A stretch of DNA of 64,000 nt. Origin: Paralichthys olivaceus. Taxonomy: Eukaryota; Chordata; Actinopteri; Pleuronectiformes; Paralichthyidae. The stretch covers positions 16,269,501-16,333,500 of the forward strand of contig NC_091102.1 of the NCBI RefSeq assembly GCF_024713975.1, in the 5' to 3' direction. Below, one piece after another: positions 45,941 to 57,937 of the stretch. Position 1 is the stretch's first letter. Every line of letters starts with the position of its first letter. A program made the translations under genes and the position numbers. The notes below the pieces were generated by a model. The model made no database searches. It had not been told where the DNA came from and worked only from the letters and a program-made list of their open reading frames with translations.

Positions 45941-46100
45941 ATTTGTTTATTTATTTGTTTGGTTGTCCGTTATTTAGCAGGATTACGCAAAACAAATTCA
46001 GACTAGTGGACAGATTACTACCACACCTGATAGAAAGATGTTGTATGGGTCAATAAAGAACCCATTACATGTTGGTGTGGATCCCAATCAAAGTTTTGTG
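45941..46100 (+). repeat. dispersed repeat 'family A', partial forward copy
   Basis: Contains TTAGCAGGATTACGCAAAAC and GTTGGTGTGGATCCCAATCA, the 5' half of the family A repeat seen at 12921 (reverse). The downstream half is missing. Confidence 0.55.
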
Positions 46101-46212
46101 GCTACAGGACTATTGACATGACCTTACGTTTAAATTGATTGAAATATAATTTATGATCATATGGTAGGAATGGTATCATCATGTCACTTAGAAGTCAGAT
46201 CATATCACATGG

Positions 46213-46319
46213 TGGGAGAGATTCAGTTTACGAACATCAGTCCCAGCAGGGGCAGTCTTTGTCCTTGTAACAAGACAGAAATTATGTTTTCTTTTGAAAG
46301 AACGGAGCCATTAGCAGGT
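46213..46319 (+). repeat. duplicated motif, copy 2
   Basis: Second copy of the motif at 43672-43788, same orientation, about 2.5 kb downstream, with a 19-base spacer replacing the 29-base spacer of copy 1. Confidence 0.85.
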
Positions 46320-49300
46320 TAGATTAGTCAATGCATTTTTGATGCTTGATTGAAACTGTATTTCTTCATTTATATGCATGAATCCATCTGAAATGTATTC
46401 ATACATGTACGGCATGTATCTGTACATTCTACAACACAGGTCCATCACTACATGTTTGACTCTTTGGATGTTTGCGATGTGTCTCTGTGTCACCAGCCTG
46501 TGTGTTAAAGCTCCTCTCGGCTGTGCTGGTGCCGGCTGTCATCAAACTCCGATCAGACTGAAGACAGATTCTGCTCCAACAGGCGCCCATATGGCTGCTG
46601 CTGCAGATCCCTGCGACACAGCGTTAGCTTCCTGCTGCTGCTGACGACATTGACAGCTACGAGCCCCATTGTCATCCAGCAGACCAGAGACCTCAAACTC
46701 ACACATGTTAGTGCTCAGAGGTGAAACATTCACTTAGAATAATTAGGTTTCATGTCAGGCACTGAAAATGTAACGCACGCGTCAAGTCCATTGTGACTAC
46801 ACATTCTGATTGTCTGTGCACTGGTACAAGTCCTTCAGTTATTGACTCGTGTAAATCAATACGATTCTGTCATTGGTTTTTCTGCAAAGTGAAGATGTGT
46901 CACTTGGGCAAAAGATAAATCAGCATCTACCACTGGAGTCCTGAACAGGGTTGGATACCCTGTGGGTAAAAATATATTTATATAATGTGGCAAAAGAGGT
47001 TCCCACGGGGGTGTCACCACAGCAACCGGAGATGAACCATTCGGTTTTCAGCATGATTTGTTAAACTTCAACATTAATTCACATAACCTGAATTTAAAGC
47101 ACCAGCCCTTTTTGCTGTGTCTGGCTTTGCAGCTCAGCTTAATGTCTCTCCGGTCTCAGTCCTCTGTGAGCTTCATGTCCTGTGTCTCTCCGCATGTCTC
47201 AGTGAGGCAGCTCAGCTGCTGCCTTTAAAACCTGAGGATCAGTGAGCTAACAGCTCTCACCTGTGCCGATTGAAGGTGCTTTCCCAGCCCCCTCACCTCC
47301 ACATATTAATTCACAGGTATGGCCGTGGGTAAAAATTTTATAAACACGGACAGGCAGTTTTTTTTCTTTCTTTTCTGAAGAAGTCTGAAATGTAATCTGC
47401 TGCAAGGATTTATTTTATTGTGAAAGCCTGTTACTTCCACTCAAATAACTGTCACTACAGACATCGTACAAGCTAGAACATGGAAATAGATCCCACAGAG
47501 GCAAAAATAGCCAGTGTTGAACATGTCATCAGTGTTTTTGCTGCCCAAAAGGAAATGCATTTGACAATCAAGTAAGGCACGTCATCACTGAGGAAACACA
47601 TTGACAGCTGCAGGAGCATCAGGTGTTTTTTCACAGATACTTTTCCAAGAACAAAACTCAAGAGGACATGGAGACCCTAACCCATTTGATCTGAGTGACT
47701 GTATGTAGCTTGTGTGTTAACTCACATGTGGCGGGTCGGGTCACGGGTCATATGTTGTTGTTCCTGGGGATCTAGATTTGACTTGGAGATAGTAGTGGGT
47801 AACGGGTTGGGTCCGGTATGGAGCTTTGTGGGTGCAGGCAGCTGTGGGTTTACAAAGATGGACCCTTGCAGGATTCTTACTTACACAGCATTATGCAGAT
47901 AGAAATTTTACAGGTGACTCAACTACTGAGAAAGGTTATGTTCTAAGGTTGAGATTTTCTTGCTGTCAGCTGTGCTATAAATGTCTTTGTGAGTTTGAAT
48001 AGTGTTTATCTCCTTGAGGATCAGCAATAACCATGGCCTCGTGTTGGATACATGCATGTACTCACCCACATATGTTAACACATTGAAGGGAAGGGAGCTG
48101 AAGGGAGCATTGATATAATGAAAGCATCAATGCTTCAAATGGTTTCCACTGCTAGTTTCATCTGTGTAGAACCATTCAACTTGTCTTCAACTTTGTCTCC
48201 TACTTTCTTACTTCTTGTCTTTGTCCTTGCCTGCACGTGTTTTATTTTTGTTCCCTTGTGTATTTAGTCTCTGTGCTCTGTGTTCCGTTCAGTTTGTTAA
48301 CCCGAGTTTTAGTTTTTTGGACTGCCTTAGTTCTATTTACCTGCTAATCTTGGATAAATATTATTAACTTGTTAATATTATCTTGATTGGTTCATAAGTG
48401 CAGTCGTCAGAAACTCAGCAAATCATGTACCAAAGTGTTTGCAGACTTTCAAAGTTGTGAATTTCCCCTGCTGGGAACAAATTTTTCTGATTATTCCGAC
48501 ACCATGTGAATCCACAATAAAATCAACTATTAAACAAGATAATGGGATTGTGAGGACATTTTCTTCGTTCATGACTAAGAAAAAAAAAAACTTCCTTTGC
48601 ATGGATTCAATCTGTTTTCTCTGAAAAGGCAAATCAAGATATTGCATTTTGGATGACATCTTGTTTTCTGTCAGTAATTCTGTGAGGCCCAGTAAGTGTC
48701 TAAAAGGAAAACATTACCATGAAATGTCAGTTTTCACATCATGTTCTGCAGATAGTGCCACCCAGCAGGACTAGATGAGCACAGTGGGGATTTTCCAAAG
48801 CAGAGAAAGAAAGATAAGTGGGACAGATCGATGGATCATGTCCCTCTTTGTCCTCGCTGTATTGCTGTCTGGCTCTTTATTTTTGTTAAATGTAAGAGAA
48901 TGGGGACATTTTCAGCTAATAGCATATCTGACTCTGTTTTATTATTCTGTATTTTTAAATGTGGGATAAATGCAAGAGAAAAAGAAAGCACATATATACA
49001 CAAGTATCAATACCTCAGTGAGTTATTGTGACATCCCAGCGTGGAGTATAATCAAATCACGAAAAACTTACTCAAATTATTTTATATCAAGCAAATCCAT
49101 CACCAAATAACACTTTCCAGATTATAAAAGCAAACCACATTTGGATTTTTGTTTTACCAAACTAATCATTTACAGTGAACAGTTAAACATAATGATCCTC
49201 TATTTCAATATAATGTCTTCTGAATATGTTTCTTCATATTTTGGCTGGTTTTTATTCCAAACCTTTTTAGATGAGGGCTTTGTTTTCCACCATAGAAAAT

Positions 49301-49394
49301 GTGCTGCCCATAGTGGATGGACACCAGGGTGTCAGATTTGGAAAAACATGCAGCTTTTTGGTGACAAAACTCATCCATGAAATTAATTTTATGT

Positions 49395-49590
49395 GATCAT
49401 TAGACTGACCACAGATGCTCCTCACCCTGAGGCCGAGCCCATACACCCCGCAGAGGAAACTATTTACAGCTGCATGTGTCTGCGATCTCAATCTTTTGGT
49501 CACTGCCCAAAGCTCATTTCCATAGATGAGGGGTTGGAACAGAGATCTAAGGCTCAGCTCCCTCTTCGCCATGTTGATCCGGTACAACTT
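49395..49590 (-). mobile_element. non-LTR retrotransposon fragment (ORF2 C-terminal part)
   Basis: Minus-strand translation includes LIYGNELWAVTKRLRSQTHA and VNSFLCGVYGLGLRVRS, which fit the conserved C-terminal part of fish LINE ORF2 (pattern YGxELWxVTxRxRS...FLxxVxGLxLRxRVRS). The flanks do not continue the protein, so it is a truncated insertion. Clade not assigned. Confidence 0.75.
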
Positions 49591-50881
49591 TCACATCCCT
49601 GCTGATGCTGCAGAAATCTGACAGTCAATCCCACTGTCCATCCATAGTCAAGTTGTTCAAGGTCAACTCATTCGCAGAGCTCCAACAAATTGTGGCTCAA
49701 GTAGGGATTTGTTAGTATTCCCACATCTGCTTGTTGTCTGTCACTCAGTCCAGAGACATTCCCTCTCTAGGAGTTTGTTTCCTGACCCTATAGAGTACAG
49801 CCCAGCTATATTGGTAAAGCTCTACCTCCCACACCAGCTCCAGTTCCTTCCCCATTCGAGGAAAAGGGTTAGTTCTCTCTTAATAAACACTGCACATGTG
49901 CGGTCTATCTACTCAATACCAGTCAATACCAGTAACACACTACAACACAGTACCGCTGAAACACACTACGTGTTTATTTATCTCTCAGCACAATAATAGA
50001 TCATTGAATATTTAATACATTCATTTTAAAATCCATGTGCCACATTTCCCACATTAATGTATGTTTTTTGTGACCATTTCCTAAATAGTGTCAAAGTGAG
50101 TATTGACTCACACTGAGGAGATTTAGATACCATGCATGAAGAAATGCCACAGGGATTCACCAGGACTCCCTCTGTCTCTCGTCCATTAGAGATGCTGCTT
50201 TGCTTTGTGGGAATGATTGACTTCTTTGGTTTGTTATATGAAACATACCATCTGCACTCTGCACCCTCTCTAAGACAGATAACAGACATGGTTGTATCAG
50301 TTTTGAACTAAAAAAATCAATCTTGAACCTTAGAGAAAAAGGAAAGTAGTCATTAGTTGTCTTCGTCTTTTGGTCAATAACGAATCTTGACAATCAGGCA
50401 AGCTTTCATCTGCTCATTTATATGGAAATGAACAGTCCCTGAAGAATCAGCCCCACCTCTCAGGCCTCTACTTCCTCCACCTTGACTCAATTACCAGTGG
50501 TCCCACAGACAGGGATGAATTATTAATAGGAAATTGAATAAAAACAACTTTTTTGTGGCTTCTAAACTCTGCTTCTGTGCACTTTTATCAAATCACCCAG
50601 CAGGTATTAATTGGGCTAAAGTGACTTACAGATTGGTGGGTGGTCTAAATCAGTGTTAATCAGCTCACTATTGGGGGGGGGTCCATAGGGTGCATGAAAT
50701 TAATGAAACCATTTTAAGATGGATTATATCTGACTGCTAGGGTTGGCCTTTTATGTGTTCGTTCCCAACCAGGTTTGAAGACATCACATCTCATTTCAGT
50801 TACAGTGCACAAAGACCCGACTGGATATTATTATACCTTACACACCGGTGCAGCCATGAGCGGGGTATTGTTTTCACATTT

Positions 50882-50902
50882 TGTGTGTGTGTGTGTGTGT
50901 GT
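50882..50902. repeat. (TG)n microsatellite
   Basis: About 10 TG units read directly. Confidence 0.95.
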
Positions 50903-53900
50903 TAGCTTCTATATCACACAGGTTTATATTAAAGGCCTATAGAAGATTAAGAGAGTAAGTGGTTACGAAGCTGAAAAGCTGGTTTGCGCTTCTTTGTACA
51001 CTGAACAAGATAACCCATATTCTGATCGAGTTGTTTTAATGCACTTGGTGGTATGTGTGTATGTATGTCTGCGCAGGCACACACATGCACGTTTGCATAA
51101 ATTCATTACAAACTGAATTCATTCTGAGCTCAGTTTGGACGGGTTTTTAATTACATCTGCTCTTAAAAATTAATCAACTCTCTCGCAAATCATCTCTGAG
51201 ACGAGGCTGACTGAACACCAGGTCAGTATTCCCATGATTCAGAGGTCAAGCGTTGCACAATCTTGCCATTTATTCTCAATCAGTGGTGAGTTATAATTAC
51301 CATTTACCCTCTTTCCACACACCACAGACCTGTGGGTGCTTGTGCCGATTCAGAGAAGGTTCAACTTGTGAATCTTTTACGGTTGGGTTTGCGAGAGAAC
51401 CAGAGCATAACTACATCACTATCTCTCTATATATTTCTCAGCTTTACCTGTAATGTTACCAAGCACAACAACAACAATGGCATACATTGTCTCTTTCCAA
51501 GGTTTTCTTTTCCCGATTTGAACATGTAGCGTCTTCTTCTTCTTTGGATTAGGCTGAGACTAGATGCTTCATTGGTTTCGCCAAAGTTTTGATTGGTCAT
51601 AATAATCCATTCTCCAGCCCCTGACATAAACAGCTCTTGGTTCTCTGCAAGGAAAGCTCTTGAGACAAGTAGTTCTTCTATTAGGGAACTAACAGATAAG
51701 GAACTGGCTCTGAACTGACCTTCAAACGGACTTTGCGGGTAAGTGGTCTTTAAATCTTCTTATATTTTTCTTGAATACAGCCACATATATTGGTTGAAAG
51801 GAAAAGAAACCATGTAGGAGATGTTTAAAAGTGAGACAATATCCATCTTCAAATACTAAATGTACTTGATATTCTTGTTTTGTTCTTATTTCTGCTTGGG
51901 GGGGGGGGTTCTTCAATGAAACCCACACATTATCTTAGGCCATAAATTAACAAGCAGCCTGATTACCATGTAAATACCCAAAACAAAAGCTCTCTGTGGG
52001 CGCATGTTTGTATACAGCATCATTGTCCGTGAACAAAACCCAACACAAAAATCATTCTCTGCATCTGTCTCTATTCCTCCTCACTTCAGGTGTCAAAACA
52101 GCAAAAAATCAAGCTGCGCATACACAAAGACAAACACCACCTCAATGTCTTTGAATGTCTCCAGCACAAAACATTAAAATGTCGGTAATGATAGAGCTGC
52201 TTTTGAGGGCAGCGTGGCGTAGCATTGAAGAAACACTGCTGAACATCCTGTGTGAAAAAAAACCCCTCCCTGAGGTCGAGTCCTTGTGTATCGAGAAGCA
52301 AGTAACATAGCTAATGGTCTGGTGTGTTGGTGTAGTCACGGGAGACATTTCCTCGATCATTTCATTCGTTCCCCTGTCTTTCCTCCAGCAGAGAAAATTG
52401 CTGGCTACCGTGGATCTGACCAGAACACACCATATCTGATACAAACCTGTCGACAGTGAAGTCGTACTGACTGCACATCACAGACCAAGGTCAGCATGTT
52501 TCTTTCCCTGCTTTATTTTATTTATCTATAGTGTATTGCAAGGACACACGTTGCTTACAGTATATTGTGCTGATGCTGATGATTCTCCATTTATTTGTTT
52601 TCTGCTTCACTTTGTTAGTTCGACTATATAAAGATGGATTACACGACCAGGTGCCACCCCGCCATGTATGAGTATGTCTGTCAAAATACAAAATACACAT
52701 CAAATTAATTTTCTCAAAGATTGTTCCTGTTATTTTGGGTAGTTCTCATTACCCTAATGTATGTTTAAGAGTTAATTACTTATTTGAAGCTTTCAAAATG
52801 GGATGAAATGTCTCACTTGATTTTTGAAGCGGATGTATTGGCTGAACCTCAATCCTGCGGCTCCATCCCTCGATCGCCATGCTGCGCAGACTCTGGCTCT
52901 AAATGCTCAAGCCCTGTATGCACATAGTTCATTTGTTCTGTTTTCACATTTATCCTTTGCTTCTACAGTACTTCCCAGTATGAATCTATCTATCAGCACA
53001 TTAAAAAGACAATGGTTTCGAGAAGATAGAGAAGATACTGCTGGGCTCCATAACTTTGTCTAAAAACTGCATGACTTGGTCTCAATGGAGTCATGACGAG
53101 CTTCAGATGTGAGTTTCATCCAATTTGCCATGTTCTGAAATGACCCCTACCCCCCCACCCCACAGTGCGCTGCAGTTGTGCCTTACCCACCTCTACGCCA
53201 TGTTGTTCCCTTGTGATGAGAGGAGGACTCAACCCTTCTCACAGATCTAGGAGCCAGTGCACCTCTTGTTTAGTGTATTAACATCTGTAGACACATTCTT
53301 ATTAGTGTTCTGGTGACACAAGCCACAGAGTGAGGTCTTTTTATCTTCTTATCTTAGATTGGAGAACAGGACAGACTGACCATGTGTGCCGTGCTCTGAC
53401 TCCTTAACATCAAGTATCACCAGGGGGCAAAGGCTGGTGATGTAAGTGCTTATGCAATATCACTGGTACTGAACATTCAAATGAGGTGATTATAGTTAAT
53501 ATTTCTCAGAAGAGCCTGTGATGAATATTCTAATGCTTAAACATTTTTTTTCATTTGTTGGAGAGTTTACCAAATTCCATTATTCTCATAAGCTTCTACT
53601 TTGGGCTTTCAGGGATGCTCTGACTTCTCACACTTACCATCTGGGTGAGAAAAGGCCAAGATTCATGCCTGTTTTTTATTTTTTTACATTGTATAATAAT
53701 GCTCTTTGGGTGTGTAATGGACGTTTACTTAATAACTACTTAGTTTATGCTTACAGAAGACATTTCTATCTCGGGTACAGCTCAACATAAACATTATGGC
53801 ATATAACATGTACATCCACTGTCAAGCATGTAACCCCATTGTCACAGAGACACTTAAATATGAGAATAGACACTTCACTTTTTCATCACACTCGCAACAT

Positions 53901-54914
53901 CTGTCTTGCCTGTGTGATCCTTTCTGTAGAAAGCTTCAATATAACTCACTCTGAGACCAAAGAAACATTCAGCCACCCGTTTATTGACAGATTTCCACCA
54001 CAGCTGTTCACCCGGCTGACAAAACAGCCTTTGTTGTCAAAATAATTTAACCTTGACTATTATTAAATGAATAAACTGGTAGATTGTTCTGAAATGAAGA
54101 GAGACAAATGGCTGCCTGGAAGGAACAGCTATCCACACACTTATGATAGGCTTTGCAAAATGGTTTGTGGTCATGTAAAGTGTATTTTCTTGTCGGTTAA
54201 TGGACTAAAACCATGTTTTCCACTGTATTGTGAATAATTATTTGCACAGTATGACTTGTCTGAAACCAGCAATAAAAACAAAACATTTTAAGAACCACAC
54301 AGAAATACTATTTGTCATTTGAAATTACATAGAACCACCAGCAAAGACCATTTGTGCCTTCTCTCATTTGTTCAGTAGTCTACTTGATGATCAAGCTATG
54401 ATTGTTGTGTAGATCACGTTGAGTTTTAGACCGATAGAAACCAGCTCGTGAACAAACCTACTCATCTCACTGGAGCTCTAATAAACGTGGAAGCGTGTAC
54501 ATCTATACATAGTAGCACCTCTAAAAACAGCAGCTGTTTGTTTATTACAAAAAGAAAGAACATTGTTTAAAAAAAGAGAAACTTTAAATATAGATTGACA
54601 TCCCTCCATACAGAATGTCACAACTGTGATTGCAGTTAAATGCTAATCAAATGTGTTTTTATTTGACATTCAAGTGTATCATCAAGAGATTTTAAGTCCA
54701 TAGCTCTTACAGTAATGTGAGGGGTTTATAGCTGCACTAAATAAGGACGCTCAGACCTTACAACACATTGTAAGGTAAAAAAAAAAAATGGCAGGCAGTT
54801 AACAGCTAAATGGATCCAGTTAACAAAAAACACAACTCAGCACTCTAGGCTAGGTTTAAACCCCACGAGGCACAATGCAACTTTATGTTTTTTACATGTC
54901 TTTACATGCATGGT

Positions 54915-55500
54915 CTTATTACCTCACGCATTGATTCCTGCAACAACCTTTTCTCTGGTCTTCCTCAGATCCGCCTGAAGCAACTGCAGTCTGTATGAGA
55001 TTGGCTTTTAACTAGAACCAAGATATATCATCACATCACAACTGTTTTATCAGATTTACATTGGCTCCCAGTTTGTTTTTAGATGTGTTGATTACTTTTA
55101 TGGCTCCTCGTGGCCTGGCCCCGGGTTAATCTCTGATGTTTTGATTCCTTAAATGCTTCGGTGCACCATCTGATCTTCAGGCAAAGGTCTGCAGTCACTT
55201 CCTGAGTCTAAAGGGGCGGACAGAGTGAGTTTGCCATCAGGAAAATAATGGTTATGAAAAAGTTTAACTTAGAAGGTGGCTTCATTAAGTCTTGGCTAAA
55301 AAGGTTCTTCTTTTGAAAGGCATATTCCTGAATTTACTTTGGGTACCAGGTTACTATTGACCTTTCATCTCTTTTATTAATATTATCATTATTATAACCA
55401 TACTACCATATTTTCTGGTATATACCATTATATATTTTCTTTCTATGCAGCACTTTTTGTTGAGAAGTGCTCTATAAAAAAAGTTGTTACGTTTTGTTTG
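54915..55500 (+). mobile_element. non-LTR retrotransposon 3' fragment, decayed
   Basis: Plus-strand frames give TSRIDSCNNLFSGLP...LKQLQSV, then VLSDLHWLPV, then in another frame MAPRGLAP. These are successive pieces of the LINE ORF2 region normally written DYCNSLL.GLP, LxxLHWLPV and KALHGLAP. Several stops and frameshifts separate them. A GTGCTCTATAAA stretch at 55467-55478 is the usual 3' end of such copies. Confidence 0.7.
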
Positions 55501-55699
55501 ATGCGTGTGGATGTAGAAGATCTTGGGTTTCTTGATGTTATTGTATGGTCTCATGGTGTAAAGTGCCTTTGAAAATAAAAAAAGCAATTGAATGGTCAAT
55601 GAATTTCGTTATTTTATTGAGGTGAACTGCTCCTGTATTGTTTTCCCTGGTTTTGTGCCAATACAACATTCAGTTTCTTTCATTTAGACCATTCACCCA

Positions 55700-56678
55700 A
55701 TCCTTGGTGAGGGTGGGCGGGGCAAAAGAAGAGCGAGGGTGTGAGTGAGTGAGTGAGTGAGTGAGAGAGCGTGGTTGAGTTGGGAGGCGGGGCTGGCTGG
55801 TGATGGTTTTTCAGCACCGCGGACAGCTCCCGTCTCCTGCTGGTGGCTCTGGGCTGCAGGGAGGCGACACATCTGGACAGAGGACAGATCTGGCCACACA
55901 TCTGGGCACTGTATGAAGAAAAACACCCGACCCACATCGATCCGTAGATTCACCTCCAGCTCACAGCGTCAACGCATCGAGCCGCATCTCTTCTTTTTCT
56001 CCCCCCTTTTCCTCTCCTCCTCAGTGCCCGATGACTCCCAGCGTTTTCTCGGCCTGACCGTGGACTGCATTGCCTATGCGTCTCCCATGCTCTTCCTGTT
56101 TCTGGCAACGACGGCGCAGTGAAAGTACTTTTTTCGGAGGGGAGGGAGTGGACTGACCTCCTTCCAAGTTTTTTTTCCCATTACTATTTTCTCTTTCTCT
56201 GTCATTTCTCAGCCGTACACTTCAGTCTGCTCGGTCCCTTGATTATGTTGAGGTGTGTGGTTTTCCTCGGAGCCCAGGTGTGGATGTCAGGCTGCTCCAG
56301 GATGAAGACGAAAGATGAAGTTGAACGGTGTCAGTAGCCGTCGGTGCGTGCTCAGAGATGAGATAGGCGACCTGCATCCGCAACATTGGCTGTAATCCCT
56401 GAGATCAGAGTGGATCAGACGCATTCATTTTTTCAGAGAGCAAGATGAGGTGCCTGTGTGACTTTTTGAATCACACCTAAGAGAGAGATAGAGGGTGGTC
56501 CTTTTACCCTGCTGCGGGAGGCGACGTTTTTTCTTTCTTTCTTTCTTTATACAGCTGCCTAATCCAGTTGGCATCTGAGAGGAGACTGGGAACTCTGTGG
56601 GAAACAAAGGAAGAAGCAGAGTGGTCTTGATTCCCTCCCATCAACCAGAAACGTGACATACAGGCTATATAAAAGAAA
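55700..56678 (+). promoter_or_regulatory. stxbp5l: stxbp5l promoter / long GC-rich 5' leader
   Basis: The kilobase before the stxbp5l start codon is clearly richer in GC and CpG than the AT-rich intergenic DNA before it, with several short upstream ORFs (for example 56119-56337) and a (TTTC)n at 56528-56548. Start of transcription cannot be located; a spliced leader exon further upstream is possible. Confidence 0.45.
55739..55768. repeat. (GTGA)n tetranucleotide repeat
   Basis: About six GTGA units ahead of the GC-rich stxbp5l leader. Confidence 0.9.
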
Positions 56679-56846
56679 ATGAAGAAATTTCGGAAGGTGC
56701 TGGACGGCTTGACCACCTCCTCTCCGGGGGGGACTATCGGGTCCCCATCGTGCGGCAGCGCGGCAGGGACTCCCACCACGGCGCCGACTCCCAAGGAGAT
56801 CGATGTGCAAGAGACGCTTGTTTCGGAAAACTTTCAGCTGTGCAAG
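56679..56846 (+). CDS. stxbp5l: tomosyn-2 (syntaxin-binding protein 5-like), first coding exon
   Basis: Tomosyn-2 is a large WD40-repeat protein with a C-terminal R-SNARE-like coil that binds syntaxin/SNAP-25 and restrains vesicle fusion. Only the first exon is in the window: 56 codons starting MKKFRKVLDGLTTSSPG, then a Ser/Gly/Thr/Pro-rich stretch, ending ETLVSENFQLCK directly before the donor GTGGGTAC. This matches the N-terminus of vertebrate tomosyns: the FRKVLDGLT start, a variable low-complexity linker, and the xETLxSExFQ(L/I)CK end that leads into the first WD40 blade. Synteny with gtf2e1 selects stxbp5l over the paralogue stxbp5. The Asn-Phe pair that follows MKKF in the human protein is absent. 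All WD40 and SNARE exons are off the right edge. Confidence 0.9.
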
Positions 56847-57888
56847 GTGGGTACATAAAGAGCATCTTCAGGACATAAACAGCATGCAACACCTTGTACA
56901 ATGATTTTTGCCACATCCCCTTTTACCACATGTATAGAGCTCATGGATACAGTTGTGCCTGCAAGGAGAAGAGGTCATAAAAGTTGAATGTGGATTGAGT
57001 TCAGCTGCTGATGCTGTAGATTTGGTGGCCTGCTGTGTTCTGTTTACCTTGAAAGTTCAGCATCATCGACAGCTCCTCGTTTCCGGTCTCCTGAGAATTA
57101 AAGCTAATTATTTTTCCAAATGGCAGCAAACAAACTTAAACCGTCAATAAACACACGATTATATTATATTCCTATCAGTCTTAGTTTGTGTTTATAGGGC
57201 CTTAATTGTAAAGAACTGCAGTTATTCCATTAGTCACCCAGTGTTCATCTACATAAAGCCTATGCCCCCGCGGACATGTGTGCACAGCTGGTGAAGCTGG
57301 CTGTGCTTGTGCGTGCGTGTTTGTGTGTGCGTGTGTGTATGTGCTGTTTTTGGCTGTACACTTCCACCAGTCTGTGCAGTCAGTATGTAGCTAAAGTGTA
57401 TGTGCCCCGTCATCAGGGCTGCAGCAGCCTTACACACATGTGAGACAAACAATCCAAAGGAAGTCAATGAATAGCAGCCTCCTCCTCCTCGTTGCATCAG
57501 CAAGCGGACACAAATAGTGTAGGAGCGATGACATAACTGGTGTCCCTCCCTTGCATTATGAAAAAAAGTGCACAGCAAGAGCCAGCGGAGAGACCCTGCA
57601 GTATACTGTCCTAGCTGATGTGCTTTTTCACTGAGAAGAAGGGAGAGAGAGAGAGACTGGGGGAAGGTGGGGGTGCAGGGTGGTGGGAGTATTTATAGCA
57701 GCCTTTGCCGCCCATTGCAGCCCTTTCCTGGATGCAATTTTTGGAGCTGACTGCAGCGATTATTCCTCACCCTTAAAGAAACGGGGGGTTAAATTTTGGA
57801 TACGTCTGTGAATAATTCATTAAGAAACCATGGAGAAAGTGGGTTGTTTGTTGGAGCTGCTTCATTATTGGGCTGAGTGATACTGGTG

Positions 57889-57890
<2 letters not shown>

Positions 57891-57935
<45 letters not shown>
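57891..57935. repeat. (GT)n microsatellite with G-run
   Basis: About 22 GT units followed by a run of G. Confidence 0.97.

Positions 57936-57937
<2 letters not shown>

Noticed and set aside
51640-53500. Possible spliced non-coding exons upstream of stxbp5l (for example a donor-like GGGTAAGT near 51739)
   Set aside because: Isolated splice-like motifs without a supporting frame or conserved sequence; too weak to list.
55757-56122. 121-codon plus-strand frame upstream of stxbp5l
   Set aside because: GC-rich leader region; no similarity to any family, and the real coding start with tomosyn similarity is at 56679.
56665-56674. TATATAAAAG that looks like a TATA box
   Set aside because: It lies five bases before the stxbp5l start codon, so it cannot be the promoter of that coding exon.
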